Positions 14,916-24,490 are shown, counted from the first letter of the stretch. The stretch is 29,190 bases of DNA from an uncultured Eubacteriales bacterium (GCA_905199755.1 CAJKHT010000032.1:1-29190), one strand, 5' to 3'. Numbers and translations are program-made. The notes: generated by a model not told the origin, from the sequence alone.

Positions 14916-16274
14916 TTATTTATTCATAAGCCGCAGAGCTTTGGGATAATGATTTTTAAGCATACCGCCCGACGCTTTTCCCCAGCCGAGAGGATACCCG
15001 TTTACGCATACGGCGCACCAGCCGGATTTATCGGAGGGGATAACATTCCCCGTAAGATATGCCGTGATGCGTTCATCAAAAAATGCAAAATCCTCGGTAT
15101 TTTTAAAGTCATGCTTTGTCAAAGCCAATGCCAGCGCGTGCGACGGCTCAAAGCGGTTTTTCTTGCATTCGCCGAGCAAAAGTCCGCAGCGCAGCACCTT
15201 TATTTTATCAATATCTATGCCGTGCGGCTTTAGATAAAGCCTTTCGCCGAACGAAACAAATTCGCCGTCAAGGCTTGTATTGAGGAATTTTTTTTCAAAT
15301 TCGCGCCAAAGCTTTACATTTCCGCTGTCTGCGGAATTTTTCGGTTTTATATACGTACTCTCTTTCACACCGCTCTTTTTGAACAAAGCGGCAAAATGTC
15401 CCTCGCCGTCATGGTGATGCGGAAAAATGCGTCTCGTATATGTCATGTCATGCTCCGACTCCGACCACTCCGTTCTGCCGCTGTCGAGCATGTCAAGCTG
15501 CGGCATCGGAACAAGCTCCATGCCGTGAGTATCTATCATATATGCCGCGATTTTCTCGTTTTCCTCGGGGGCGAATGTACAGGTGGAATAAATTATCATG
15601 CCGCCCGGTGCAAGCATTTTAACGGCACAGTCGAGAATATGGCGCTGACGCACTCCGCACGAAACGGTGTGTTCAATGCTCCATTCCGTAACCGCCTGCG
15701 GCTCTTTCCTGAACATTCCCTCGCCGCTGCACGGCGCGTCAACGATTATTTTATCGAAAAACAGCGGATATTTCGCCGCCAGCCGCTGCGGAGCTTCGTT
15801 TGTGACTATAACGTTTTTAAGTCCCATGCGCTCTATGTTTTCCGAAAGAATTTCCGCGCGCTTTTTCACTATTTCATTCGACACAAGCAAGCCCTCGCCT
15901 TTAAGCTTTGCGCCCGCCTGCGTGGATTTTCCGCCCGGTGCGGCGCACAAATCAAGCACCCTGTCGCCGGGGGTTACGGGCAATCCCTGTGCCGCGCACA
16001 TTGCGGACGGCTCCTGGAAATAGAACAGTCCGGCGCAGTGGAACGGGTGATTTCCCGATATTGCCGATTTATCGGCATAAAATCCGTCATTGCACCACGG
16101 TATTTCTCTAAGTCTGCCCGTAACGCTTTGTACGGCTTCCTTTGCGCCGTCTTTAAGCGTGTTTATGCGTATGCCCGAATACACGGGAGCGTTTTCGAGC
16201 GCGTCAATAAAAGCGCCGTACTCGCCGCCTAACATATTTTTCATTCTTTCACTGAATTTTTCGGGCAGATTCAT
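14916..16274 (-). CDS. rsmF: RsmF-like 16S rRNA (cytosine-C5) methyltransferase
   Basis: The 452-residue protein is of the NOL1/NOP2/Sun family of RNA m5C methyltransferases. Motifs seen are DLCAAPGGKSTQ (108-119, SAM binding), DAPCSGEGMFRKEP with C182 (the release cysteine in the family scheme) and YSTCTFAPEENE with C232 (the nucleophile). The C-terminal third (about 300-452) is the RsmF-type extension, including a PUA-like end with GWCAVCVNGYPLGWGKASGG. Firmicutes members are often named RsmF without assay, so the exact target base is uncertain. AAAGGA precedes the ATG by six bases. It follows folC by 17 bp and is probably co-transcribed with it. Confidence 0.85.
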   Translation of the reverse strand: MNLPEKFSERMKNMLGGEYGAFIDALENAPVYSGIRINTLKDGAKEAVQSVTGRLREIPWCNDGFYADKSAISGNHPFHCAGLFYFQEPSAMCAAQGLPVTPGDRVLDLCAAPGGKSTQAGAKLKGEGLLVSNEIVKKRAEILSENIERMGLKNVIVTNEAPQRLAAKYPLFFDKIIVDAPCSGEGMFRKEPQAVTEWSIEHTVSCGVRQRHILDCAVKMLAPGGMIIYSTCTFAPEENEKIAAYMIDTHGMELVPMPQLDMLDSGRTEWSESEHDMTYTRRIFPHHHDGEGHFAALFKKSGVKESTYIKPKNSADSGNVKLWREFEKKFLNTSLDGEFVSFGERLYLKPHGIDIDKIKVLRCGLLLGECKKNRFEPSHALALALTKHDFKNTEDFAFFDERITAYLTGNVIPSDKSGWCAVCVNGYPLGWGKASGGMLKNHYPKALRLMNK

Positions 16275-16291
16275 TTTTAATTCCTTTCTAT

Positions 16292-17527
16292 TCAGACTTG
16301 TCTTCCGTGAAACAGCTTTCGCGCCTCACCTGCAAGGTAAAGTGAGCCGCAAAAGCATACAATGTCGTTATCCCCGGCAAGGGAAAGCGCCGTTTTCGCC
16401 GCTGTTTTTACATCTTTTATAACCTCGCACGGGGTGTTCACCGTGATGCATATTTTCTTTATTTCCTCCGCCTCAAGGCAGCGTTCGAAATCAAGCTGAG
16501 ATGCAATCACCTCTTTTGCTATGGGTGCAATGTCGGCAATGCAGACATCATAGCTTTTGTCACGCATCATTGCCATTACAAGGATTATATCCTTTCCCAA
16601 AGCCGAAAGCGAATTTTTAAGGGCATGTATGCCGTCAATGTTATGCCCTCCGTCTATTATGACATTTTCCGCAATGTATTCAAACCGTGCCTGCCAGCTT
16701 GTGTGCAGAAGTCCGTAACGGACGGCATTGCCGTCAATTTTATATCCCATGCTCCGCAGTGCGCCGATTATTTCAAGCACCACCGCCGCATTCATCGGCT
16801 GATACAGTCCTTTAAGGCTTAAGCCGTACTTTTCGCCCTTGTATATAAATCCGCCGCCGCATATCTGCGGCTTTTCGGCAGCAGTCAGCCGCGCATGCTT
16901 TTTTTCGCATGCGCTTTTTATTACGCCAATGACATCATCGTTGGGATATGACACAACCGTGCCGTTTTCCTTGATTATTCCGCACTTTTCCTCCGCAATC
17001 TCGGAAACGGTGTTTCCGAGATACTGCATGTGGTCAAGACTTATCGACATAAGCACCGACACCAATGAAGAATCTATAACGTTTGTTGCGTCAAGTCTGC
17101 CGCCGAGTCCTGCCTCCAGAACAACAAAATCGCATTGCTTCTCGTAAAAGTACAGCATTGCCGCCGCTGTGATGAACGCAAATTCCGACACCTGCGCATC
17201 GTTTTCGTCCATTGCGGTTTTCACTCTTTCGGTGTATGCGGCAAGGTCATCATTGCTTATGAGCGCACCGTTTATCTGTATGCGTTCGTTGAAAATTTCA
17301 ATGTACGGCGATGTATACATTCCCGTTTTATACCCGGCGGCGGCAAGGATTGATGCGGTCATTGCCGCACATGAGCCTTTACCGTTCGTTCCGGCTATGT
17401 GTATGAATTTAAGCTTTTTTTGCGGATTTCCCAATGCCGCAAGCAGTCTTTTGAGGTTTGCGTTTCCCAGCGGACGGCGGAATTTGGGAATTGTGTGTAT
17501 GTAATTTAACGCTTCACTGTAATTCAC
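16292..17527 (-). CDS. folC: FolC, folylpolyglutamate/dihydrofolate synthase
   Basis: The 411-residue ligase adds glutamate to dihydropteroate and to folates using ATP, making and retaining folate cofactors in the cytoplasm. The Mur-ligase P-loop GTNGKGS lies at residues 46-52, followed by the family segments TGMYTSPYIEIFNERIQING, DFVVLEAGLGGRLDATN and SLDHMQYLG. Further on comes IIDGGHNIDGIHAL. The start is GTG at 17525-17527 with AAGGAG seven bases upstream (17535-17540). It lies directly behind valS, a pairing common in Firmicutes, but an intrinsic terminator separates the two, so expression probably depends on readthrough or a promoter I could not see. Confidence 0.94.
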   Translation of the reverse strand: MNYSEALNYIHTIPKFRRPLGNANLKRLLAALGNPQKKLKFIHIAGTNGKGSCAAMTASILAAAGYKTGMYTSPYIEIFNERIQINGALISNDDLAAYTERVKTAMDENDAQVSEFAFITAAAMLYFYEKQCDFVVLEAGLGGRLDATNVIDSSLVSVLMSISLDHMQYLGNTVSEIAEEKCGIIKENGTVVSYPNDDVIGVIKSACEKKHARLTAAEKPQICGGGFIYKGEKYGLSLKGLYQPMNAAVVLEIIGALRSMGYKIDGNAVRYGLLHTSWQARFEYIAENVIIDGGHNIDGIHALKNSLSALGKDIILVMAMMRDKSYDVCIADIAPIAKEVIASQLDFERCLEAEEIKKICITVNTPCEVIKDVKTAAKTALSLAGDNDIVCFCGSLYLAGEARKLFHGRQV

Positions 17528-17546
17528 TTAAATTCTCCTTAATCGT

Positions 17547-17584
17547 AAAAAAATGCGTCCGCCGCATACGGCAGGCGCATTTTT
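17547..17584 (-). terminator. Terminator between valS and folC
   Basis: A 16-bp stem (17549-17564 with 17569-17584), with one mismatch, one wobble and a 4-nt loop, is followed on the minus strand by seven T (A17547-A17553). It starts six bases after the valS stop and ends seven bases before the folC ribosome binding site. Confidence 0.75.
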
Positions 17585-17590
17585 GTATTA

Positions 17591-20233
17591 TTACATGTTT
17601 TCCATGTTCTTAATGTTTTCCAGAACCTTATTAAGCATTTCCTTATAGTTTTCGCCCTTTGCGCGTTCCTCGTCAACAAGCTTTTGAGGCGCCTTTGAAA
17701 CAAATCCGGCATTATTGAGCTTTCCCTCAACACGCTTTATTTCGCCTTCGAGACGCTTCTTTTCGGTGTTAAGACGTGCAAGCTCCTTATCCTTATCCAC
17801 AAGCTCGCTCATGGGAAGGAATATTTCCGCACCGGGAACAACGATATTCACGGCATTTTTGTCTATGCCGTCCTTGTCGGCTCTTATTTCCGTTTCGCTT
17901 GCGGACGCAAGCTTTATGAAGAATGCCGTACCTCTTTCAAATATATCCGCCTTATCGGTAACGATAATCGTCTTTGCTTTCTTTGACGGCGGAACATTCA
18001 TTTCCGATCTGCGGTTTCTTATAGCCGATACAGCGTCCATGATAAGCGTCATATCCTCCTCTTCCTTTTTGAAGGACAGCGACTCATCATACTCCGGCCA
18101 CTTTGATATAACAATGCTCTCGCCCTCATGCGGCAGATGCAGCCATATTTCCTCGGTGATGAACGGCATAAACGGGTGCAGAAGCTGCATTGTATGCGAC
18201 AGCACGTATGTCAGAACATACTGTGCGGTTTTGCCCGTCGGGTTTTCTTTATCGAACAGTCTCGGCTTTACAAGCTCGATATACCAGTCGCAGAAGCTTT
18301 CCCATATGAAATCATAGAGGTTTGAAAGCGCAATTCCCAGTTCAAACTTATCGAGATTATCCGTAACAGCCTTTACGGTGCTGTTGTATTTTGAAAGAAT
18401 CCATTTATCTTCAAGCTGTAAATCGTCAATATCTGGAAGCTTGTTTTCGGTTATTTCGAGATTCATCATTGTAAATCTCGATGCATTCCATATCTTGTTT
18501 GCAAAATTACGTCCGTTTTCAACACGTTCGATGTAGAAACGCATATCGTTTCCGGGAGCGTTGCCCGTTGCGAGGTTAAATCTCAAAGCGTCCGCACCGT
18601 ACTGCGCAATAATTTCCAGCGGATCGATACCGTTTCCGAGCGATTTCGACATTTTCCGTCCCTGCGAATCACGCACAAGACCGTGGATAAATACTTTATC
18701 GAAAGGAACCTCACCCGTATGCTCCAAACCCGAGAACATCATTCGCATTACCCAGAACGGAATAATGTCATAGCCTGTTACCAGCACGCTTGTGGGATAA
18801 AAATATTCAAGCTCCTCTGTCTTGTCGGGCCAGCCCAATGTGGAGAACGGCCACAGTGCCGAGCTGAACCATGTATCGAGCGTATCGGGGTCTTGGCGCA
18901 TTTTCTTTCCGCACTTCGGGCATATTGCCTCATCGTCCTTTGTAACAACCATCTCGCCGCAGTCATCACAGTAAAATGCAGGTATTCTGTGTCCCCACCA
19001 AAGCTGACGTGATATACACCAGTCACGTATATTTTCAAGCCAGTGGAAGTATATTTTTTCAAAATGCTCCGGCACAAACTCCGTCAAATCGTTCTTTACG
19101 GCATCAATCGCAGGCTGTGCGAGCGGTTTCATTTTAACAAACCACTGCTTTGATATAATCGGCTCGACAACCGTCGAACAGCGGTAGCACTGACCGACAT
19201 TATGCACATGCTCCTCAACCTTTACGAGAAGTCCCTGCTTTTCAAGATCCTCAACCATCGCCTTGCGGCATTCGTAACGGTCCATGCCCTCGTATTTGCC
19301 GGCATGTGCGTTCATGGTAGCGTCATCATTCATGACCTTAATCTGTTCAAGGTTATGGCGCAGACCTACCTCAAAGTCATTCGGATCATGTGCCGGCGTG
19401 ATTTTAACGCAGCCCGTTCCGAAATCCTTGTCAACGTATTCATCGGCGATTACGGGGATTTCTCTGCCGACAAGCGGCAGAATAAGCGTTTTGCCTATCA
19501 GATGCTTATAGCGTTCGTCCTCCGGATTGACCGCAACGGCGGTATCGCCGAAAAGCGTTTCGGGACGCGTTGTTGCGATAACAACGAAATCGTCACTGTC
19601 CTTGATTTGATACTTTATGTGCCAGAAATGTCCCGTATGCTCCGCATGCTCAACCTCCGCATCGGAAAGCGCCGTGATACAATGCGGACACCAGTTTATA
19701 ATTCTTGAACCCTGATATATGAGTCCCTTGTTGTAGAGGTTTACAAATACCTCCTTGACAGCCTTTGAACAACCCTCGTCCATTGTAAAGCGTTCTCTGT
19801 CCCAGTCGCAGGACGAGCCTATCTTTTTAAGCTGGTTTATAATTCTGCTGCCGAATTTTTCTTTCCAGTCCCATACTCTTTCGAGGAATTTTTCACGGCC
19901 GAGGTCATATCTTGTCAGTCCCTCGTTTACTCTCAAATCCTCCTCAACCTTTATCTGGGTTGCTATTCCGGCATGATCCGTTCCCGGTATCCACAATGCC
20001 GAATAGCCCTGCATTCTCTTGTAGCGGATAAGTATGTCCTGCAATGTTTCGTCAAGAGCGTGTCCCATATGCAGCTGACCTGTTACATTGGGGGGCGGAA
20101 TTACTATTGTAAACGGTTTTTTGTTCTTGTCGGGTACTGCGTGGAAATATCCCTTGCTTACCCATTCGTTATATAATCTGTCCTCAAATTCGGACGGATC
20201 GTAATTTTTTGCGATATTCTTTGAATCTTCCAT
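17591..20233 (-). CDS. valS: Valyl-tRNA synthetase
   Basis: The 880-residue class Ia synthetase charges tRNA-Val. It has HMGH (55-58) after PPPNVTGQL, the editing domain with TTRPETLFGDTAVAV, a zinc-ribbon-like CDDCG...CPKCG pair, GRKMSKSLGNGIDP with KMSKS at 527-531, the anticodon-binding domain and the C-terminal coiled coil (about residues 810-880) that marks bacterial ValRS. The length is normal. GAGGAG precedes the ATG. It lies 37 bp behind a small membrane protein gene and there is no room for a T-box leader, unlike Bacillus valS. The promoter at 20494-20522 probably serves both genes. Confidence 0.97.
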   Translation of the reverse strand: MEDSKNIAKNYDPSEFEDRLYNEWVSKGYFHAVPDKNKKPFTIVIPPPNVTGQLHMGHALDETLQDILIRYKRMQGYSALWIPGTDHAGIATQIKVEEDLRVNEGLTRYDLGREKFLERVWDWKEKFGSRIINQLKKIGSSCDWDRERFTMDEGCSKAVKEVFVNLYNKGLIYQGSRIINWCPHCITALSDAEVEHAEHTGHFWHIKYQIKDSDDFVVIATTRPETLFGDTAVAVNPEDERYKHLIGKTLILPLVGREIPVIADEYVDKDFGTGCVKITPAHDPNDFEVGLRHNLEQIKVMNDDATMNAHAGKYEGMDRYECRKAMVEDLEKQGLLVKVEEHVHNVGQCYRCSTVVEPIISKQWFVKMKPLAQPAIDAVKNDLTEFVPEHFEKIYFHWLENIRDWCISRQLWWGHRIPAFYCDDCGEMVVTKDDEAICPKCGKKMRQDPDTLDTWFSSALWPFSTLGWPDKTEELEYFYPTSVLVTGYDIIPFWVMRMMFSGLEHTGEVPFDKVFIHGLVRDSQGRKMSKSLGNGIDPLEIIAQYGADALRFNLATGNAPGNDMRFYIERVENGRNFANKIWNASRFTMMNLEITENKLPDIDDLQLEDKWILSKYNSTVKAVTDNLDKFELGIALSNLYDFIWESFCDWYIELVKPRLFDKENPTGKTAQYVLTYVLSHTMQLLHPFMPFITEEIWLHLPHEGESIVISKWPEYDESLSFKKEEEDMTLIMDAVSAIRNRRSEMNVPPSKKAKTIIVTDKADIFERGTAFFIKLASASETEIRADKDGIDKNAVNIVVPGAEIFLPMSELVDKDKELARLNTEKKRLEGEIKRVEGKLNNAGFVSKAPQKLVDEERAKGENYKEMLNKVLENIKNMENM

Positions 20234-20270
20234 CTGTATTCTCCTCGTTCGTTAATTTTACGCTTTTTCC

Positions 20271-20456
20271 TTATTTAATAAAAAATACTGCCGCAAAGGC
20301 GGCGACGGCTAAACCCAAAGCGATATATTTTAACGTCATTACATCTTTCGGCGACGGCTCGGAATCCTTTTTAAGCTTTTTCAGAATATACTCGCCTTTA
20401 AACGTGCATAATGCCGCCGCGGCACATACCGCCAAAGCAATTATTTTTATCACCAT
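20271..20456 (-). CDS. Small two-helix membrane protein
   Basis: Unrecognised. The likely product is 61 residues: membrane segment 1 (about 2-18, VIKIIALAVCAAAALC), a short basic loop (KGEYILKKLKKDSEPSPKD) and membrane segment 2 (about 41-60, LKYIALGLAVAAFAAVFFI). The ATG at 20456 is chosen because GGAGGT (20464-20469) lies seven bases upstream. The frame stays open to 20522, but those codons overlap the promoter. Several Firmicutes carry such small hydrophobic genes beside synthetase genes without known function. It lies between mnmA and valS, 37 bp ahead of the latter, and is likely co-transcribed with valS. Confidence 0.7.
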   Translation of the reverse strand: MVIKIIALAVCAAAALCTFKGEYILKKLKKDSEPSPKDVMTLKYIALGLAVAAFAAVFFIK

Positions 20457-20493
20457 ATTCCGCACCTCCGAAAAAAACAATATCTGATTATAT

Positions 20494-20522
20494 ATTATCT
20501 CATTTTCAGACCTCTTTGTCAA
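20494..20522 (-). promoter_or_regulatory. Promoter of the small membrane protein-valS unit
   Basis: On the minus strand TTGACA (20517-20522) and GATAAT (20494-20499) are 17 bp apart, 38 bases before the chosen ATG at 20456. Confidence 0.7.
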
Positions 20523-20552
20523 GATAAAAACCCAAATAAGCGCTGATTTTAT

Positions 20553-21623
20553 TCAGCTTATGATTCCGCCGCCGACAACCGTATCTCCGTCATACAGAAC
20601 AACAGCCTGCCCCTTTGTTATTGCACGCTGCGGTTCGTCAAACTCAACGGTGATTGTGTCGCTGTCCGTCTGAACAACCGTTGCAGGCTGTTCCTTGTGG
20701 CTGTAGCGGATTTTTGCAAAGAGCCGCACAGGCTCTTTTATTTCTTCCGTTGTGATAAGATTTATATTCTTTGCGGTAAGCGTTTTTGTGAAAAGTCCTT
20801 CGTTTTCCGTCAGAATAACGGTATTTTCTTTTGGATTTACCGCAAGCACAAAGAGCGGTCTTTCGTGTGAAATTCCCAGTCCCTTGCGCTGTCCGACTGT
20901 ATAGCGGATAATGCCCTTATGCCGTCCCAGCACGTTTCCGTTTATATCCACAAAATTGCCCGGAGGATATTTTTTGCCCGTGTATTCCTCTATGAAATCC
21001 GCATAGCTGCCGTTCTGCACAAAGCAAATATCCTGGCTGTCATGCTTTTTTGCGTTTATGAAGTCATGCGCCTCGGCAATTTTTCTGACCTCCGTTTTAT
21101 TCAGTCCGCCCAGCGGAAACATAGTGTGCTTAAGCTGTTCCTGAGTCATCTGATAAAGCACATAGCTCTGGTCTTTCGTTAAATCGTCCGCTTTTTTTAA
21201 AATATATCTTCCCGTTTCTTCATTGTACTCAACCTTTGCATAATGTCCCGTAACGATATATTCGCACTCAAGCTCCTTTGCACGCTGAAAAAGCTTTTCG
21301 AATTTCAGGTATCTGTTGCAGTCTATGCACGGATTGGGAGTTATGCCGTTTTCGTAGCAATATACAAATTTATCTATAACATCTTCCTTGAACCGATCCG
21401 TAAAATTGAAAACATAGTGCGGCATACCGAGAGTGTTTGAAACATACCGCGCATCCTCCACGTCCTCTAAGGAGCAGCACGAATGTTCACGGGGGATACA
21501 TATATCGCCGTTATTAAAAAGCTTCATTGTAACGCCCATACATTCATAACCTTTTTCTTTCATGAGCAGCGCCGCAACACTCGAATCGACACCGCCGCTC
21601 ATGGCAATAAGCGCTTTTTTCAT
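20553..21623 (-). CDS. mnmA: tRNA 2-thiouridine synthase MnmA
   Basis: The 356-residue enzyme adenylates U34 of tRNA-Glu, -Gln and -Lys and transfers sulfur to it. It has the PP-loop SGGVDSS (9-15), the catalytic cysteine pair placed as in known MnmA (C102 in NPCIDCN and C200 in SQDICFV), TGHYAK and the C-terminal beta-barrel. Its ATG overlaps the nadA stop by four bases (ATGA), so the two are translationally coupled. A sulfur-donating cysteine desulfurase is not in the window, although nadA and hydG also need iron-sulfur supply. It is the last gene before the promoter of the small membrane protein gene; I saw no strong terminator in that 96-bp gap. Confidence 0.95.
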   Translation of the reverse strand: MKKALIAMSGGVDSSVAALLMKEKGYECMGVTMKLFNNGDICIPREHSCCSLEDVEDARYVSNTLGMPHYVFNFTDRFKEDVIDKFVYCYENGITPNPCIDCNRYLKFEKLFQRAKELECEYIVTGHYAKVEYNEETGRYILKKADDLTKDQSYVLYQMTQEQLKHTMFPLGGLNKTEVRKIAEAHDFINAKKHDSQDICFVQNGSYADFIEEYTGKKYPPGNFVDINGNVLGRHKGIIRYTVGQRKGLGISHERPLFVLAVNPKENTVILTENEGLFTKTLTAKNINLITTEEIKEPVRLFAKIRYSHKEQPATVVQTDSDTITVEFDEPQRAITKGQAVVLYDGDTVVGGGIIS

Positions 21624-22537
21624 TTTCCCAGCCTCAGCATTTCATCAATACATTTTCTCGACTTTGACAGAGTTTCGCCGTCAAGTACTATTTCCTCGCC
21701 CGCACGTCCGTTAATGCAGTTATACAAATCGGCAAGAGTTGTGGCGGACATATTATGGCATATGCAGTCCTTTGAAAGCGGATAGAACAGCTTTTCGGGA
21801 CATTCAATCTGCAAATGCTCAACTATGCTGTTTTCCGTGCCTATTATGTATTCGGCGGCACCGCCATTTTTCGCATAGTCCATAATTTCCGTTGTACTGC
21901 CTGTAAAGTCAGCCTTTTCCACTACCTCCGGCAGACATTCCGGGTGCACAAGCACGGGTGCGCCGGGGTGGTTTTCCCTCGCACGGTCAACGTCCTCTTT
22001 TCTTATGCGCAGATGTGTCGGACAGCCGCCGTGCACAAGCTTTATTTCCTTTTCGGGAACCTGTTTCTTTATATAATCGCCCAGATTGCAGTCGGGGATA
22101 AAAAGTATTTTATCCTGCGGCATATTGCGTATTATTTTTACCGCCGATGATGAGGTGACGCATACATCACAGACGGTTTTCAAATCCGCGGTGGTGTTGA
22201 TATATGCCGCAACGGCATAATCGGGCATAGTCTTTTTAAGCTGCGATACAAGCTCCACGTCCATCTGCTCCGCCATGGGGCAGCCTGCCGTCGAATTTAC
22301 AAGATACACCGTTTTTTCGGGCGCAAGAATTTTAACCGTTTCCGCCATAAAACGCACTCCGCACATGTATACCGTATCCGCATCGGACTTTGCCGCCTGC
22401 AGGCTTAAACCGAAGGAATCTCCTATAAAATCGGCAACCTCCCATATATCGTGACGCTGATACGCATGAGCAAGAATACATATGTTCTTTTCAGCCTTTG
22501 CGGCTCTTATTTTATTTTGCAGTTCAGAAATTGTCAT
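21620..22537 (-). CDS. nadA: Quinolinate synthase NadA
   Basis: The 305-residue 4Fe-4S enzyme condenses iminoaspartate with dihydroxyacetone phosphate to quinolinate for NAD synthesis. Landmarks are AHAYQRHDIWEVADFIGDS, CGVRFMAETVKILAPEKTV and three cysteines likely to hold the cluster: C86 (STAGCPMAE), C172 (HGGCPTH) and C260 (CHNMSATTL). The assignment of ligands is from family alignment by eye. The ATG at 22537 is preferred over one eight codons upstream because AAAGGA lies eight bases before it. nadB and nadC, which usually flank nadA, are absent; here nadA is coupled to mnmA instead and follows typA after a gap of about 70 bp. Confidence 0.95.
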   Translation of the reverse strand: MTISELQNKIRAAKAEKNICILAHAYQRHDIWEVADFIGDSFGLSLQAAKSDADTVYMCGVRFMAETVKILAPEKTVYLVNSTAGCPMAEQMDVELVSQLKKTMPDYAVAAYINTTADLKTVCDVCVTSSSAVKIIRNMPQDKILFIPDCNLGDYIKKQVPEKEIKLVHGGCPTHLRIRKEDVDRARENHPGAPVLVHPECLPEVVEKADFTGSTTEIMDYAKNGGAAEYIIGTENSIVEHLQIECPEKLFYPLSKDCICHNMSATTLADLYNCINGRAGEEIVLDGETLSKSRKCIDEMLRLGK

Positions 22538-22608
22538 TTTTATATTCCTTTCGTTTTTCATTTCAGCAGTAATCGTTCAAGTTTCAGACAACAGTGAGAT
22601 GCAAAATT

Positions 22609-24435
22609 TTATTTTTTCTTGGCTGCTGCTTTGCCTCTCAGGTCTGTTTTAAGTATTCTCTTTCTCATTCTGAGGTTTTGGGGCGTTACCTCCAAAAGCT
22701 CGTCCTCGGCAATAAAGTCAAGACATTCTTCAAGTGTCATCTGCTTCGGCGGTACAAGCTTTAAAGCATCGTCCGAACCCGATGCACGCGTATTTGTGGC
22801 ATGCTTTTTCTTGCACACGTTTACCGTTATATCTTCAAGACGCGAGCTTTCGCCCACAATCATTCCCTCATAAACCTTTACATTCGGGCCCACAAACAGA
22901 GTTCCTCTCTCCTGTGCATTGAACAGACCGTAGGTAATGGTTTCGCCCTGCTCCCATGCGATGAGCGCTCCTCTTGAGCGTCCCTTGAACTCACCTCTTA
23001 CCGGCTCGTATTTTTCAAGTATGCTGTTCACAATCGCAGTACCCTTTGTTGCTGTCATTATCTCGTTTCTGAAGCCGATAAGCCCTCTTGACGGGATAAG
23101 GAATTCCAGTCTTGTGTAATTCTGCGTTGTGGGGGTCATGTTTGTCATTTCTCCCATTCTCTGAATTACCGCGTCCATAACCGCGCCCGTGCAGTCGTTG
23201 GGCACATCTACGGTAAGTCTTTCTATAGGCTCGCATTTCTTTCCGTCAATATTCTTGAATATTACAACAGGGTTTGATACCTGAAATTCATAGCCCTCAC
23301 GGCGCATATTTTCTATAAGTACCGATAAATGCAGCTCGCCTCGTCCCGAAACGGTAAATGCTTCGGTCGAGTCCGTCTCGTCAACATGCAGGCTGACGTT
23401 TGAATCAAGCTCCTTAAAAAGTCTGTCTCTGAGATGGCGCGAGGTAACAAACTTTCCCTCCTGTCCGGCAAACGGACTGTCATTTACGCTGAATGTCATC
23501 GAAAGCACCGGATCGTCTATCTTTACGAAGGGCAGCGCCTCGGGAGTGTTTACGTCACAGACGGTATCCCCGATGTTTATATCCGAAATACCCGATATTG
23601 CAACGACATCACCCGCACCCGCTTCTTCAACGGTTGCCTTTGCAAGTCCCTCAAAGGTGTAAAGCTTTGTTGCCTTTCCGTGCGATATTTTTCCGTTATG
23701 ACGGCATATCGAAAGCGGCATGCCCGTCTTTACCCGTCCGCGCTGGATTTTTCCTACCGCGATACGTCCCGTATAATCATCGTAGTCTATGTTTGAAACG
23801 AGCATCTGGAACGGTGCATCGTCCTCGCAGTCGGGACATGGGATTGCATTTAATATAAGCTCGAAAAGCTCCTTTAAATCCTCTTTCGGCTGTTCGGGAT
23901 TGTATTCCGCCGTTGCCCAGCCGTTTCTGCCCGATGCGTATATTACCGGAGTGTCAAGCTGTTCCTCGGTTGCACCGAGGTCTATGAATAAATCGAGAAT
24001 TTCGTCAACCACCTCATACGGTCTGGCATTAGGTCTGTCAACCTTATTTATGACTATTATCGGCTTCAGATTGAGCGCCAGCGCCTTTGACAAAACAAAT
24101 CTCGTCTGCGGCATACAGCCCTCGAAAGCGTCCACCAGAAGCAGAACACCGTCAACCATTTCCAGTCCGCGTTCAACCTCGCCGCCGAAATCGGCATGTC
24201 CCGGTGTGTCTATAATATTTATCTTCACGCCCTTGTAATACAGGGAGGTGTTTTTTGCAAGAATTGTTATTCCTCTTTCACGCTCGAGGTCATTCGAGTC
24301 CATTACTCTTTCCTCGACCGTTTCATTTTCACGGAATGTTCCGCTTTGCGCAAGCATAGCATCGACAAGAGTTGTTTTGCCGTGGTCTACGTGTGCTATA
24401 ATTGCTATATTTCTTATATTTTCGCGTTTTATCAT
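22609..24435 (-). CDS. typA: Translational GTPase TypA/BipA
   Basis: The 608-residue GTPase binds the ribosome and assists large-subunit assembly and stress growth. The G domain shows AHVDHGKTT (about 14-22), GITILAKNTS, DTPGHADFGGEVERGL and NKVDRP. The EF-G-like domains and the TypA C-terminal domain (RSRGALIAWEQGETITYGLFNAQERG, then TRASGSDDALKLVPP) follow. The end is lysine-rich (GKAAAKKK). The frame extends 13 codons further to 24474, but the ATG at 24435 has GGAGA five bases ahead and gives the usual length. It has its own promoter; nadA-mnmA may be read from it as well. Confidence 0.96.
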   Translation of the reverse strand: MIKRENIRNIAIIAHVDHGKTTLVDAMLAQSGTFRENETVEERVMDSNDLERERGITILAKNTSLYYKGVKINIIDTPGHADFGGEVERGLEMVDGVLLLVDAFEGCMPQTRFVLSKALALNLKPIIVINKVDRPNARPYEVVDEILDLFIDLGATEEQLDTPVIYASGRNGWATAEYNPEQPKEDLKELFELILNAIPCPDCEDDAPFQMLVSNIDYDDYTGRIAVGKIQRGRVKTGMPLSICRHNGKISHGKATKLYTFEGLAKATVEEAGAGDVVAISGISDINIGDTVCDVNTPEALPFVKIDDPVLSMTFSVNDSPFAGQEGKFVTSRHLRDRLFKELDSNVSLHVDETDSTEAFTVSGRGELHLSVLIENMRREGYEFQVSNPVVIFKNIDGKKCEPIERLTVDVPNDCTGAVMDAVIQRMGEMTNMTPTTQNYTRLEFLIPSRGLIGFRNEIMTATKGTAIVNSILEKYEPVRGEFKGRSRGALIAWEQGETITYGLFNAQERGTLFVGPNVKVYEGMIVGESSRLEDITVNVCKKKHATNTRASGSDDALKLVPPKQMTLEECLDFIAEDELLEVTPQNLRMRKRILKTDLRGKAAAKKK

Positions 24436-24490
24436 ACTAATCTCCATTCCGCCGCTCGCGGCATAAATATACATTCTATATTATATACCT

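Noticed and set aside
15396..16232. 278-codon plus-strand frame opposite rsmF
   Set aside because: It is the antisense shadow of the methyltransferase, whose motifs are all on the minus strand.
20234..20270. T-box leader ahead of valS
   Set aside because: The gap is only 37 bp and has neither the T-box sequence nor a terminator/antiterminator.
24436..24474. 13-codon longer TypA
   Set aside because: The longer form has no ribosome binding site, while GGAGA precedes the ATG at 24435, which gives the normal family length.
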